Position numbers and translations under genes: made by a program | Assembly (NCBI RefSeq): GCF_018279165.1 | Contig: NZ_CP047289.1 | Coordinates: 1,610,501-1,674,500, forward strand | Origin: Falsirhodobacter algicola | GTDB taxonomy: Bacteria; Pseudomonadota; Alphaproteobacteria; Rhodobacterales; Rhodobacteraceae | Reading direction: 5' to 3' | Length of the DNA: 64,000 nt | Part shown: one piece after another, positions 16,982 to 26,048 of the stretch | How the letters are laid out: each line of letters starts with the position of its first letter | Numbering within the stretch: position 1 is the stretch's first letter | Notes under the pieces: model-generated | Database searches by the model: none | What the model was told of the DNA's origin: nothing | Seen by the model: only the letters and a program-made list of their open reading frames with translations

Positions 16982-18490
16982 TCAGTCGCCCAAGCGGCCC
17001 GTCAGGCGGGCGTGGAACGCGCCGCTGCGGGCATCGAGGCCGGTGAAGTGGCAGGTCGTTCCATGCGCGGCATAACGGGTCTGGATCGAATCCAGCGCCG
17101 CCACCGTGGACGCGTCCCAGATCTGCGACCGGGCGAAGTCGATCGTGACCTCGGCCGGGTCCTCCGCATAGCGGAACCGCTCGAACAGATCGTTGCTGGA
17201 GCCGAAGAACAGCGGGCCGTCCACTTCGTAGAAGGCGTGATGGCCGCTCTCGGACAGGGTGCGCCGCACCTCGATCACATGGGCGACGCGGCGCGCGAAG
17301 AACAAGACCGCTAGAACGACGCCGCCCGCAATGCCGATGGCAAGGTTGTGCGTCAGCACCGTCAGCCCGACCGTCACCGCCATCACCAGCGTTTCGGGAA
17401 TGGGCATGGTGCGCAGCGTGCTGGGGCGGACCGAATGCCAATCCACCGTCTGCACCGACACCACCATCATCACCGCCGCCAGCGCCACCATCGGGATCTG
17501 CGCCATCACGCCCGACAGGATGGTGACGAGGATCAGCAGCACCGCACCCGCCGCCAGCGTCGACACGCGCGACCGGGCGCCGCCGATCTTCACGTTCACC
17601 ACCGTCTGCCCGATCATCGCGCAGCCGGCGATCCCGCCGTAAAAGCCCGCCGCGATGTTCGCAACGCCCAGTGCCCAGCTTTCACGCCCCTTGTGGGACC
17701 GGGTATCCGTGATCTCGTCCACCAGCTTGGCCGTCAGGAGCGACTCCAGAAGGCCGACGAACGCGACGCTCAGCGCCGGACCCCAGACGATCGCGAGGGT
17801 GTCCATGCTCAGGGGCACGTTCAGCAGGGTCAGGCCCGGAAGGCCGGGCGACATCTCGCCCTCGCCGCCCACATTGGGCACGTTCAGCCCGAAGATCATC
17901 GCCAGCGCCGTGACGACCACGATCGCCACCAGCGCCGAAGGCACCACCGTCGTCAGGCGCGGCAGTACGATCACGATCAGCAGCGTCAGCGCGAACAGCG
18001 GATAGACCGCCCCCGGCACGTCGATGATATGCGGCACCTGCGCAAAGAAGATCAGGATCCCCAAGGCGTTCACGAAGCCGATCATCACCGATCGCGGGAT
18101 GAACCGCATCAGCCGCGCCAGACCGAGGAAGCCGAAGGCGATCTGGATCGCCCCCGCCAACAGGATCGTCGGCAGGATGTATTCCATCCCGTATTCGCGC
18201 ACCATCGGCCCGATCACCAGCGCGATGGACCCGGCCGCGGCCGTGACCATGCCCGGACGCCCCCCAAGCACCGACATCACGAAGCACAGCACGATGGAGG
18301 CGACGAGCGCCGTCTTGGGATCGACCCCCGAGATGAAGGAGAAGGAGATCACCTCCGGGATGAGGGCAAGCGCCGTGACGACGCCGGCCAGCACCTCGCG
18401 CGTCAGCACGCGGGGCTGGCGCACCACGTCCACGATCCCGGGTGAATCGCTCGTGCCGTTCTGCGGCACCGTCTGGGTTTCCGTTACCAT
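16982..18490 (-). CDS. SulP-family anion transporter with STAS domain
   Basis: A 502-residue protein with an N-terminal transporter core (about residues 25-375) and a C-terminal cytoplasmic STAS domain. The core shows the SulP pattern ALALIPEVISFSFISGVDPKTAL, FVNALGILIFFAQVPHI, and GIAGCAMIGQTVVNVKIGGARSRVS. The STAS part includes YEVDGPLFFGSSNDLFERF, VTIDFARSQIWDASTVAALDSI. Members carry sulfate, bicarbonate or dicarboxylates; the substrate cannot be told from sequence. It precedes the AbrB-like gene in a likely two-gene operon. Confidence 0.92.
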   Translation of the reverse strand: MVTETQTVPQNGTSDSPGIVDVVRQPRVLTREVLAGVVTALALIPEVISFSFISGVDPKTALVASIVLCFVMSVLGGRPGMVTAAAGSIALVIGPMVREYGMEYILPTILLAGAIQIAFGFLGLARLMRFIPRSVMIGFVNALGILIFFAQVPHIIDVPGAVYPLFALTLLIVIVLPRLTTVVPSALVAIVVVTALAMIFGLNVPNVGGEGEMSPGLPGLTLLNVPLSMDTLAIVWGPALSVAFVGLLESLLTAKLVDEITDTRSHKGRESWALGVANIAAGFYGGIAGCAMIGQTVVNVKIGGARSRVSTLAAGAVLLILVTILSGVMAQIPMVALAAVMMVVSVQTVDWHSVRPSTLRTMPIPETLVMAVTVGLTVLTHNLAIGIAGGVVLAVLFFARRVAHVIEVRRTLSESGHHAFYEVDGPLFFGSSNDLFERFRYAEDPAEVTIDFARSQIWDASTVAALDSIQTRYAAHGTTCHFTGLDARSGAFHARLTGRLGD

Positions 18491-18583
18491 GTCATTTCCT
18501 GACTGTGGCCGCGCACCCGTGTCCCGCCTGCATATCGGCGGATAAGCTGTGAAGGATATGTCCGCCTGCGACGCTGCAGGGCG

Positions 18584-18601
18584 GGGTCCGGCAGCGGACC
18601 C
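18584..18601. terminator. Hairpin in the SulP/aminopeptidase gap
   Basis: GGGTCCG-GCAG-CGGACCC (18584-18601) is a perfect 7-bp stem in the 233-bp gap downstream of the aminopeptidase gene and upstream of the SulP gene, both minus strand. It could end the aminopeptidase transcript; no T-run follows on the minus strand. I see no gene in this gap. Confidence 0.35.
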
Positions 18602-18723
18602 GTTTCAATAAGTGCAGCCGAATGGCGCATCCGCCAAAGGCGTATCGGCGATCCGGCCGCACAGATCGTGATTGCCCGAAGCGGGGACGAAAGACAAGCG
18701 CCTTTCGCCCCCGCGCCGCCCTC

Positions 18724-19947
18724 TCAGGCCCATTCGCCCTTGCGGAACACCGGCACGCGGCGGCCATCCGCATGCACGCCGTCGATGTCGATCTGCCCCG
18801 AGCCGATCATCCAGTCCACATGGATCAGGCTGGAATTGCCGCCCTGCGCGCGGACCTGCTCGGCCGTGGGGTCGCCCTCGAAGCATTTGGCGTAGCATTG
18901 GCCGAGCGCGATATGCGAGGCCGCGTTCTCGTCATAGAGCGTGTTGTAGAAGAGGAGCCCCGAGGCCGAGATCGGCGAGGAATGGGGCACCAGCGCCACC
19001 TCTCCCAGACGGCGCGCGCCTTCGTCGGTGTCGATCAGCTTGCGCAGCACATCCTCGCCCTTGGTGGCATGCGCCTCGGTGATGGCACCGTCCTTGAAGG
19101 TGACGCGGATGCCGTCGATCAGGGTGCCCTGATGCGCAAGGGGTTTGGTCGCGCTGACATGACCCTCCACGCGCAGGGCGTGGGGGGTGGTGAACACCTC
19201 TTCGGTGGGGATGTTCGGATTGCAGGTGATGCCGTTGCGCGCCACCGACGCGCCGCCCATCCAGCGGTGCCCGTCGGCAAGGCCCACCGTCAGATCGGTG
19301 CCGGGGCCGGTGAAGTGCAGCGCGGCGAAGCCTTGCTCGTTCAGCCAAGCCGAGCGGCTGCGCAGGGCGTCGTTATGCGCCTGCCACGCCCCGACCGGAT
19401 CGTCGCCATCCACGCGGCTGGCGGCGAAGATCGCCTCGGCGAGCCGCGTCACGGCCTCGTCCTCGGGCAGGTCCGGGAAGACCTGACGCGCCCAAGACGG
19501 GTTGGGATAGCTCACGATGTTCCAGTTGATGTCGAAGCCCGAGATCTTCTCCAGCGCCGGTTTGTAGGCGCGGGACTGCGCGCGGCCCGCGCGGCTGACC
19601 TTGGCCGGATCCTGCCCCGCCAGCAGGGCCGGATTCTCGCCCGATACCGCCAGACGGGCGGTGTTCGCGCCGAACGCCTCGGCCATGCCGCGATAGAGCC
19701 AGTCCGCCGCGCGGTCGAAGCTCTCCTCCCGAGCATGGGCGTAACGGGCCAGCGTCACCTCTTCGTCGGAGAAAAGCGGCGTGACCACGCCCGCCCCCGC
19801 CGCATAGGCATGCGCCGCGATCCGCCGCACCAGCGGCAGCGCCGCCACGGGCGCGGTCAGCAAAAGGTCCTGCCCTGGTTGCAGGTTCAGGCCGACCTTC
19901 ACGGCGACTTCCGCCAGCCGGTCGAGTTTCACGGAATCGATCACCAT
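18724..19947 (-). CDS. M29-family metallo-aminopeptidase (AmpS/PepS type)
   Basis: A 407-residue cytoplasmic aminopeptidase, shaped MVIDSVKLDRLAEVAVKVGLNLQPGQDLLLTAP at the start. The metal-binding and catalytic landmarks of family M29 are visible: FTGPGTDLTVGLADGHRWMGG, NIPTEEVFTTPHALRVEGHVSATKPL, LGEVALVPHSSPIS, LFYNTLYDENAASHIALGQCY and the terminal SSLIHVDWMIGSGQIDIDGV. It removes N-terminal residues from peptides with a two-metal site. The chosen ATG at 19947 gives the family N-terminus. It is divergent from the MFS gene. Confidence 0.93.
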   Translation of the reverse strand: MVIDSVKLDRLAEVAVKVGLNLQPGQDLLLTAPVAALPLVRRIAAHAYAAGAGVVTPLFSDEEVTLARYAHAREESFDRAADWLYRGMAEAFGANTARLAVSGENPALLAGQDPAKVSRAGRAQSRAYKPALEKISGFDINWNIVSYPNPSWARQVFPDLPEDEAVTRLAEAIFAASRVDGDDPVGAWQAHNDALRSRSAWLNEQGFAALHFTGPGTDLTVGLADGHRWMGGASVARNGITCNPNIPTEEVFTTPHALRVEGHVSATKPLAHQGTLIDGIRVTFKDGAITEAHATKGEDVLRKLIDTDEGARRLGEVALVPHSSPISASGLLFYNTLYDENAASHIALGQCYAKCFEGDPTAEQVRAQGGNSSLIHVDWMIGSGQIDIDGVHADGRRVPVFRKGEWA

Positions 19948-19993
19948 CGCGCATCCTCCAGTATTCGGCTGCGAAGATGGCGCGGCGGGGGCC

Positions 19994-20023
19994 GGGGTGC
20001 AAGGCGAAGGGCCCTTGCACCCC
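19994..20023. repeat. Perfect 11-bp inverted repeat in a divergent promoter region
   Basis: GGGGTGCAAGG (19994-20004) is matched exactly by CCTTGCACCCC (20013-20023) with eight bases between. It sits midway in the 158-bp region between the aminopeptidase and MFS gene starts, so it may be an operator or an mRNA leader hairpin. Confidence 0.5.
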
Positions 20024-20105
20024 CACCGGACATTTGCGAGCCTGCGACCGAAACGCGCACCCCGCCTGCGACCTTCGTCGCCGGCCCTGCCGGAGACAGC
20101 CTTCC

Positions 20106-21278
20106 ATGACATCGTCCGCCGCCTTCATCGGCCTTGCCCTCGCCTTCGCCGTCGGGATGATCGGCACCACGCTGCCAACCCCGCTCTATCCCGATTATCA
20201 GCAGGCGATGGGCTTTTCGCAGCTGACGATCACGGTGATCTTCGCGGTCTATGCGCTTGGGGTGGTGGCATCGCTCCTGATCTTCGGGCGCTGGTCGGAC
20301 CAGTTGGGCCGCCGTCCGATGCTGCTGGCGGCCTTGGCGCTCTCGGCGGCGACGGACCTCATGTTCCTGCAAGCGGACGGGCTGATGGCGATCCTTGCCG
20401 CGCGCGTTCTGTCGGGGCTGTCGGCCGGGATCCTGACCACCACCGCCAGCGTCGCGGTGATGGAGGCCGCCCCCGAGGGCAAGCGCCGCGCCGGAACGCT
20501 GGCGGCCACCGCCGCCAATATGGGCGGGCTGGGCCTCGGCCCGATCTTTGCCGGGGTGATCGCATCGCTGCTGCCGCAGCCGCTGATCTGGCCCTATGCG
20601 CTGCATCTTTTGCTGGTGGTCGTTGCCGTGGTTTTCGTCCTGCGCGCCAACGAGACGGTGGAGCGCAAGCCCTCGCCCGATCTGGGGGTGCAGCGTCCGG
20701 CGCTGCCGTCGGATGCGGCCTCGGTCTTCGTGCCGGCGGCGGTGGCGGCGTTCGCGGGGTTCATGGTCTGCGGCTTCTTCACGGCCGTCGCGCCGGGGGT
20801 GATGACGCGCGATCTGAATTATTCGAACCCGGCGCTGATCGGGCTCGTCGCGGGGATCCTGTTCCTCGCCTCCACCCTTGGGCAGGCGGTGCTGGACCGC
20901 ATTCCCGAGAAACGCCGCCTGCCGGTGGGCACGGCGGTGCTGCTGGCGGGGGTGCTGGTGGTGGCGATGGCGCTCGGCCTGCGGATGCTGGCGCCGCTTT
21001 TGGCGGGCGCGGTCATCGCGGGGATCGGTCAGGGCATCGCCTTCCGCGCGGGGCTGGCGGCCGTGGTCGGCGCCACGTCCGAGGATCGGCGCGCGGCCAC
21101 GACGGCGAGCTATTTCATCGTGGCCTATATCGCCATCTCGTTGCCCGTGGTGGGGGTTGGCCTTCTCAGCGGGGCGATCGGGCTGCATGTGACCAGCCTC
21201 GTCTTTGCCGGGCTGGTGGCGGCGCTGTGCTGCGCCGCCCTCGTGATGCTGATCCGCAAGCGATCAGTGCCGTCCTGA
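20106..21278 (+). CDS. Major facilitator superfamily transporter
   Basis: A 390-residue, 12-segment MFS protein. The loop 2-3 motif is FGRWSDQLGRRPMLL and helix 4-5 carries VLSGLSAGILTTTASVAVMEAAPEGKRRAG; a second half begins at about residue 205. The pattern is that of drug or metabolite exporters with 12 helices. No ligand can be deduced. It stands alone on the plus strand, and its stop overlaps the convergent uracil-permease remnant by 15 bases. Confidence 0.9.
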   Translation: MTSSAAFIGLALAFAVGMIGTTLPTPLYPDYQQAMGFSQLTITVIFAVYALGVVASLLIFGRWSDQLGRRPMLLAALALSAATDLMFLQADGLMAILAARVLSGLSAGILTTTASVAVMEAAPEGKRRAGTLAATAANMGGLGLGPIFAGVIASLLPQPLIWPYALHLLLVVVAVVFVLRANETVERKPSPDLGVQRPALPSDAASVFVPAAVAAFAGFMVCGFFTAVAPGVMTRDLNYSNPALIGLVAGILFLASTLGQAVLDRIPEKRRLPVGTAVLLAGVLVVAMALGLRMLAPLLAGAVIAGIGQGIAFRAGLAAVVGATSEDRRAATTASYFIVAYIAISLPVVGVGLLSGAIGLHVTSLVFAGLVAALCCAALVMLIRKRSVPS

Positions 21279-21535
21279 TCCGCCATCCAGCGGCATCGTC
21301 ACCGGATCGCGGCGGCGCAGACCCAGAAGCTGATACAGCAGGATCGCCGCCAGCGTGGCCGTGCCGATGCCGCCCACCGCGAAACCGCCCAGCGTCACGC
21401 TGAAATCACCTGCGCCGAAGACCAGCGTCACCCCCACGGTGATCAGGTTGCGCGGGTCGTCGTGCTCCAGCCCAGACGCTCCTCGGGTTGGACGACGGCG
21501 CCTTGCGCGATCGTCCAGCGCGGGAAATAGCTCAT
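21264..21535 (-). pseudogene. uraA: Uracil permease remnant with a large internal deletion
   Basis: The reading frame starting at ATG 21535 gives MSYFPRWTIAQGAVVQPEER-LGW, the typical first 23 residues of alphaproteobacterial uracil permeases, then runs into TGA at 21445. In another frame, from about 21460 to 21264, the sequence encodes RNLITVGVTLVFGAGDF and GGIGTATLAAILLYQLLG, the conserved C-terminal end of the same family. So the two ends of a gene of about 1.3 kb are joined with roughly 1 kb missing and a frame change. The ATG overlaps the sodium:solute symporter stop (ATGA), showing that the intact gene was once the last member of that operon. It cannot make a transporter. Confidence 0.75.
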
Positions 21536-23010
21536 ACCGCCCCCCGTTTGGGCCGGGGCGCGAGCGCGGCATCGGCCGTCGCGATGAAATCCGCCGCGAT
21601 CTGCGGCGGGCGCGTCGCAAGGCTGACCCCGACGAACAGCGCGGCGGCGACCGGCAGGCCGAGTATCCCCGCCGGCAGGCCCATCAGGCTGTTGCCCGTG
21701 GCATACATCGCGATCACGAAAGCGCCGCCCCCCGCCATGCTGGCGATGGACCCCGCCGCCGTTCCGCGCCGCCAGAAGAAGGCCCCGACGATGGAGGGCA
21801 CCACCACGATCAGCCCCGCCGAGGCGGCGACCGACAGCAGCGCGATCAGATCAAGCTCCAGCGCGGCGAAGATCAGCGACAGCACCGCGATCACCGGGAT
21901 CACCAGCTTGCCCAGCCACAGCTGGCGCTGATCCCCCGCCCCCGACAGCGGCGCATAGACATCGCGCGCCAGCATCGACGACAGCGTCAGCAGGATCGAA
22001 TCGATGGTGGAGATGGCCGCCGCCAGAATCCCGATCATCACGATCATGCCCAGCACCGGGGGCACATGGTCCGAGGCCAGCAGCGTCGCCGTCGCAAGGT
22101 CCGGCCGCTCCAGCCCTGGAAAGGCCACGAGCGCCGAAAAGCCCCAGAGCACCGACACCACGGTATAGATCAGCCCGAAGCACAGGAAGATCAGCAGCAT
22201 CCGCCGCATCGCCCCGAGCGAGGCCGGCATGAAGAGCCGCTGGCTCGCCTGCGGGTTGGAGAGCGCGAAGAAGAACCACGGGATCGTCAGGCCAAGGAAG
22301 GTGACGAAGCTGAACAGCCCCGGCCCCGGCACGGTCAGCATCTCCGGCCTTTGCGCGGCGATGGTGCCGAAGAGGGTGCCGAACCCGCCCAACCCTTCGA
22401 CCACGACGATGGCGACGAGGCTGCAGGCGATGATCATCAGGAGCGCCTGAAGGCTGTCCGTCCACAGGACCGACCGGATGCCCGCCACATAGGAAAAGAG
22501 GAGCGCGATCGCCGTCGCCAGCACCACACCCGTCCCGAAGGAGATGCCGCCCCCCGTCATCCCCGACATCAGATAGCCGATGCCCGACAGCTGCACCGCC
22601 GAATAGGGGATGAGGAACAGACAGCTCGCGATCGCGGCGGTGGCCGCGACGGCGGGGCTGGCATAGCGGTGGCCCAGCATCTCCGACGGGGTGACGAAGC
22701 CGTAGCGCCGCCCCACGGCCCAGAAGCGCGGCCCGAACACCGCCACCAGCGAGACGCCGGCGAAATACACGATCTCGAAGCCCAGCGCGCCGACGCCGCC
22801 GCGATAGGCCAGCCCCGCAAGGCCCACCATCATGAAGGCCGAATAGGTCGTCGCCGAATAGCTGAGCGCGGAGATGATCCCGCCCACGCGCCGATCGCCG
22901 ATGAAATAGCCCGCCATGCCGCCTGTCGCGCCGCTGCGCGCAAGGAAGGCCACCCCGCCCGAGATGAGCAGATAGATGGCGACGCCCGTCCAGATCAGGG
23001 TCTCAGTCAT
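21532..23010 (-). CDS. Sodium:solute symporter family protein
   Basis: A 492-residue protein with about 13 membrane segments, from the SSS/PutP-PanF superfamily. Typical stretches are GYFIGDRRVGGIISALSYSATTYSAFMMVGL, GPRFWAVGRRYGFVTPSEMLGHRY, and ILAAAISTIDSILLTLSSMLARDVY, which contains the sodium-site Ser/Thr cluster of helix 8. It imports an organic solute with sodium; the former neighbour uraA hints at a nucleobase or related compound, but that is inference. A small two-segment membrane protein gene overlaps its start by eight bases, an arrangement common for this subgroup. Confidence 0.9.
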   Translation of the reverse strand: MTETLIWTGVAIYLLISGGVAFLARSGATGGMAGYFIGDRRVGGIISALSYSATTYSAFMMVGLAGLAYRGGVGALGFEIVYFAGVSLVAVFGPRFWAVGRRYGFVTPSEMLGHRYASPAVAATAAIASCLFLIPYSAVQLSGIGYLMSGMTGGGISFGTGVVLATAIALLFSYVAGIRSVLWTDSLQALLMIIACSLVAIVVVEGLGGFGTLFGTIAAQRPEMLTVPGPGLFSFVTFLGLTIPWFFFALSNPQASQRLFMPASLGAMRRMLLIFLCFGLIYTVVSVLWGFSALVAFPGLERPDLATATLLASDHVPPVLGMIVMIGILAAAISTIDSILLTLSSMLARDVYAPLSGAGDQRQLWLGKLVIPVIAVLSLIFAALELDLIALLSVAASAGLIVVVPSIVGAFFWRRGTAAGSIASMAGGGAFVIAMYATGNSLMGLPAGILGLPVAAALFVGVSLATRPPQIAADFIATADAALAPRPKRGAV

Positions 23011-23191
23011 CCTGCCGCCCCCCGAAGCCGCGCATCGCGGCGGCGTTCAGGCCGATCACGGCCACGCCCAGCACGATCCAGAACAGGAAACTTCCATACC
23101 ATGCCGACACAGAGCGCAGCAGCGTATAGGGCACGGCATAGGCCAGAACGACCAGCACGCCGACAAGGCCCAGACTTGTGCGGCGGCTCAT
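23003..23191 (-). CDS. Small two-segment membrane protein partnered with the symporter
   Basis: A 62-residue protein with two hydrophobic helices (about residues 7-25 and 31-50) separated by a short loop, and a polar tail GFGGRQDD. It resembles the short DUF3311-like partners encoded just before SSS symporters. Its stop overlaps the symporter start by eight bases, which implies coupled translation. It could be a subunit or assembly factor; no catalytic residues are seen. Confidence 0.65.
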   Translation of the reverse strand: MSRRTSLGLVGVLVVLAYAVPYTLLRSVSAWYGSFLFWIVLGVAVIGLNAAAMRGFGGRQDD

Positions 23192-23299
23192 GCGCCGCCC
23201 CCTCGTTGAAAGCGCATCATACGTCCCCTCCCCCGATGATCACGGACATGTTACACAGGGGTCTACCGCACTTCTGGGATATGACAAGGATATTTCGCG

Positions 23300-24016
23300 T
23301 CAGCCCCGCAGCGCCGCCGCCAGCCGGGTGAACAGGCCGGAGATCAGGATCGCCAGCGCCGCCACGAGGATGCCGCCCTGCGCGATGAAGGCGGTGTTCT
23401 GGGATGTCAGCCCGGCCACGATCACCTCTCCCAGACCGCGGGCGGCCACGACCGAGCCGATCGTCGCCGTCGAGAGGGAGATGACCGTCGCCGTGCGCAC
23501 CCCCTCGAGGATCAGCGGCAAGGCGAGCGGCAGTTCCACCCGCCACAGACGCTGGCGCGGGGTCAGGCCCATGCCGCGCGCCGCCTCGATCACGGGGGGC
23601 GGCAGGGTGGACAGCGCGGTCAGCGTATTCTCGAACACCGGCAGCAGCGCATAGAGGAACAGCGCCAGCACCGTCGGCCCCATCCCGAAGCCGAGGACCG
23701 GCACCGTCAGCGCCAGCACCGCCACCGGCGGAAAGGTCTGCCCGAACCCCGCCAGCGCCCGCGACAGCGGCAGGAAGGCCGCCCCCGCAGGTCGCTGCAC
23801 CAGAATGCCGAGCGTCACCGCCACCAGCGTCGCCGGAACCATCGCCGCCGCCACCAGCGCCAGATGCGACAGCGTCAGCGCGGCCAGCGATGCACGGTCG
23901 TAGATCACCGGCGCGCCGGGCGGGCCGAGCGGCGCCAGCAGCGGCACGAACAGCGCCGGGCGCAGCAGGAACACGAGGATCGCCGCCGCCAGCAGGATCA
24001 GGGGCAGCCGCCTCAT
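23300..24016 (-). CDS. Osmoprotectant-type ABC transporter permease (YehW-like)
   Basis: A 238-residue inner-membrane protein. The EAA-type loop is PPPVIEAARGMGLTPRQRLWRVELPLALPLILEGVRTATV, followed by SVVAARGLGEVI, both typical of glycine-betaine/choline/osmoprotectant permeases. It is the last gene of a four-gene set in the same order and with the same sizes as E. coli yehZ-yehY-yehX-yehW. It overlaps the ATPase gene by four bases. Confidence 0.9.
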   Translation of the reverse strand: MRRLPLILLAAAILVFLLRPALFVPLLAPLGPPGAPVIYDRASLAALTLSHLALVAAAMVPATLVAVTLGILVQRPAGAAFLPLSRALAGFGQTFPPVAVLALTVPVLGFGMGPTVLALFLYALLPVFENTLTALSTLPPPVIEAARGMGLTPRQRLWRVELPLALPLILEGVRTATVISLSTATIGSVVAARGLGEVIVAGLTSQNTAFIAQGGILVAALAILISGLFTRLAAALRG

Positions 24017-24930
24017 GGATGGCCCGCCGCCAGCACGGCATGGCGGGTGATGCGCCCGCCCCCCGCCACGGGCAGCGCCTCGGCCCCCGTCCAGATCATC
24101 GCGTTCAGCGCCTGCGCCGCCGTGCGGTCCGGCGCGATGGGCGGGCCGGGGGCCTCTCCGGGTTCGGTCAGATCGGCGACGGAGGACAGGGCGAGATAGC
24201 GGAAGGCCCGCTCCCCCTCTCCCACGAGGTCGCGGACGAAATCGGTGGCGGGGGCGGACAGGATCTCCGCCGGGGTGCCGTGCTGTTCCAATCGGCCCGC
24301 CCGCATCACGGCGATCCGGTGGCCAAGGCCGATCGCCTCGGACATATCATGGGTCACGAGGATGACCGTGGTGCCCAGCGCCGCTTGTATCTGCCGCAGA
24401 TCGGCCTGCGCCTTGCCGCGCAGCACCGGATCGAGCGCGCCGAACGGCTCGTCCATCAGCAGCAGCTCCGGGCGGGCCGCAAGGGCGCGGGCGACGCCCA
24501 CGCGCTGCGCCTGACCGCCCGAAAGCTGGTGGGGAAAGCGCGGCCCGATCGTGTCCGGGTCCAGCGACAGAAGGCTCAGCAGTTCCGCCACCCGCGCCTC
24601 GGTCTTGGCCTTCGGCCAGCCCAGAAGGCGCGGCACGGTGGCGACGTTGCGCGCCACCGTCCAATGCGGAAACAGCCCGTGGTTCTGGATGACATAGCCG
24701 ATGCGCCGCCGCAGATCGGCCGTCGGCACCTGCCGCGTATCGGTCCCGTTGATCGCCACCTGCCCCGATGTCGGCTCGATCAAGCGGTTCACCAGCCGCA
24801 GCAGCGTCGATTTCCCCGACCCCGAGGTGCCGACCAGCGCGGTGATCGTCCCCTCCTCCACCACGAGCGACACGTCGTCCACGGCGCGGGTGGGGCCGTA
24901 ATGCTTGGACAGGTTGCGGATCTCGATCAT
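24013..24930 (-). CDS. Osmoprotectant-type ABC transporter ATP-binding protein (YehX-like)
   Basis: A 305-residue ATPase with Walker A GTSGSGKST (about 34-42), Q-loop IQNHGLFPHWTVARN, signature LSGGQAQRVGVARALAARP and Walker B LLLMDEPFGALDPVLR, then the switch His in THDMSEAI. The last 80 residues look like a partial CBS-type regulatory tail, as in OpuCA/YehX relatives. It powers import through the two flanking permeases. Starts and stops overlap neighbours by four bases on both sides. Confidence 0.93.
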   Translation of the reverse strand: MIEIRNLSKHYGPTRAVDDVSLVVEEGTITALVGTSGSGKSTLLRLVNRLIEPTSGQVAINGTDTRQVPTADLRRRIGYVIQNHGLFPHWTVARNVATVPRLLGWPKAKTEARVAELLSLLSLDPDTIGPRFPHQLSGGQAQRVGVARALAARPELLLMDEPFGALDPVLRGKAQADLRQIQAALGTTVILVTHDMSEAIGLGHRIAVMRAGRLEQHGTPAEILSAPATDFVRDLVGEGERAFRYLALSSVADLTEPGEAPGPPIAPDRTAAQALNAMIWTGAEALPVAGGGRITRHAVLAAGHP

Positions 24931-26048
24931 GGCCGCCCTTTCGACATCAGTTCGATCAGCGCGTCGAACACGACCTGCGCCGCAAAGGCCAGCGCGACGG
25001 TCGGCAGCGCGCCCAGAAGGATCAGATCGGCCGCCGTCTGGCCCAGCCCCTGAAAGACGAAGCTGCCGAAGCCCCCCGCCCCGATCAGCGCGCCCACCGT
25101 GGCAAGGCCGATATTCTGCACCAAGACGATCCGCGCGCCCGTCAGGATGACCGGCAAGGCCAGCGGCAGATCGATCCGCGCCAGCCGCCCGGCCGGGGTC
25201 AGGCCCATGCCGCGCGCGGCCTCGGTCACGGCGGGGGGCACGGCATCGAGGCCCGCGACCGTGTTCACCACCATCGGCAGCAGCGCATAGAGGAAGAGCG
25301 CCGTAAAGGCGGGGGCCATGCCGATGCCGCTGATGCCCAGCGCCGCCGCCCCCGGCAGCGTCGCCGCCACCCAACCGAGCGGCAGGATCAGCAGCCCGAA
25401 GAGCGCGATCGAGGGCACGGTCTGCACCGCCGTCAGCGCCCCGAGGAGCGGCCCGCGCAGCCGCGCCCCCCGCTGCGCCAGAATGCCGAGCGGCACCCCC
25501 ACCGCCACCGCCGCCACGAACGAGCCGCCCGCCAGCGCCATATGGCGCCGCGCCTCGGTCCAGAAGATGGTGCGGCGATTGGCGTATTCCTTCAGGAGGG
25601 AGGTATCGCCCCACAGCGTCAGGATCAGACCCAGCAGGATCACCGCCGCCGCCAGCAGCCCCAGCCGCATCACCGCCGTGGGCCGCCAGCGCGCCAGCGC
25701 GTCCGTCAGCAGCAGCGCCAATGCAAGGCCGCCCAGCCAGAAACCCGCCCCCGGCGACACCCGCGCCAGCGCCGACGCCTCTGCCGAGAGGCGCGTGGCC
25801 CCCAGCCCCATCAGCGCCAGCCACAGCGTCAGCGCCGCCCCGGCCCGCACCGCCCGCCCGCGCCCGCCCAAGACCGCCGCCACCGCCACCAGACCCACCA
25901 GCGCGGCGGCAGGCCAGCCGAAGATGTCCGGCAGATGCAACGCATCGGGCGCGGCGATCCGGTTGGGGCGCAGCCCGGCAAAGGGCAGCAGCAGCCCCGC
26001 GATCAGCGGGACCGCGCAGACGAGGCCGAGGCGGTCGGGCCGCCTCAC
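24927..26048 (-). CDS. Osmoprotectant-type ABC transporter permease (YehY-like)
   Basis: A 373-residue membrane protein. The first 150 residues add about four extra hydrophobic segments, as in E. coli YehY (385 residues), and the rest is a standard binding-protein-dependent permease domain: SFVAAVAVGVPLGILAQR, LTAVQTVPSIALFGLLI and the EAA loop VPPAVTEAARGMGLTPAGRLARIDLPLALPVILTGARI. It makes the inner-membrane channel with the YehW-like protein. Confidence 0.9.
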   Translation of the reverse strand: MRRPDRLGLVCAVPLIAGLLLPFAGLRPNRIAAPDALHLPDIFGWPAAALVGLVAVAAVLGGRGRAVRAGAALTLWLALMGLGATRLSAEASALARVSPGAGFWLGGLALALLLTDALARWRPTAVMRLGLLAAAVILLGLILTLWGDTSLLKEYANRRTIFWTEARRHMALAGGSFVAAVAVGVPLGILAQRGARLRGPLLGALTAVQTVPSIALFGLLILPLGWVAATLPGAAALGISGIGMAPAFTALFLYALLPMVVNTVAGLDAVPPAVTEAARGMGLTPAGRLARIDLPLALPVILTGARIVLVQNIGLATVGALIGAGGFGSFVFQGLGQTAADLILLGALPTVALAFAAQVVFDALIELMSKGRP

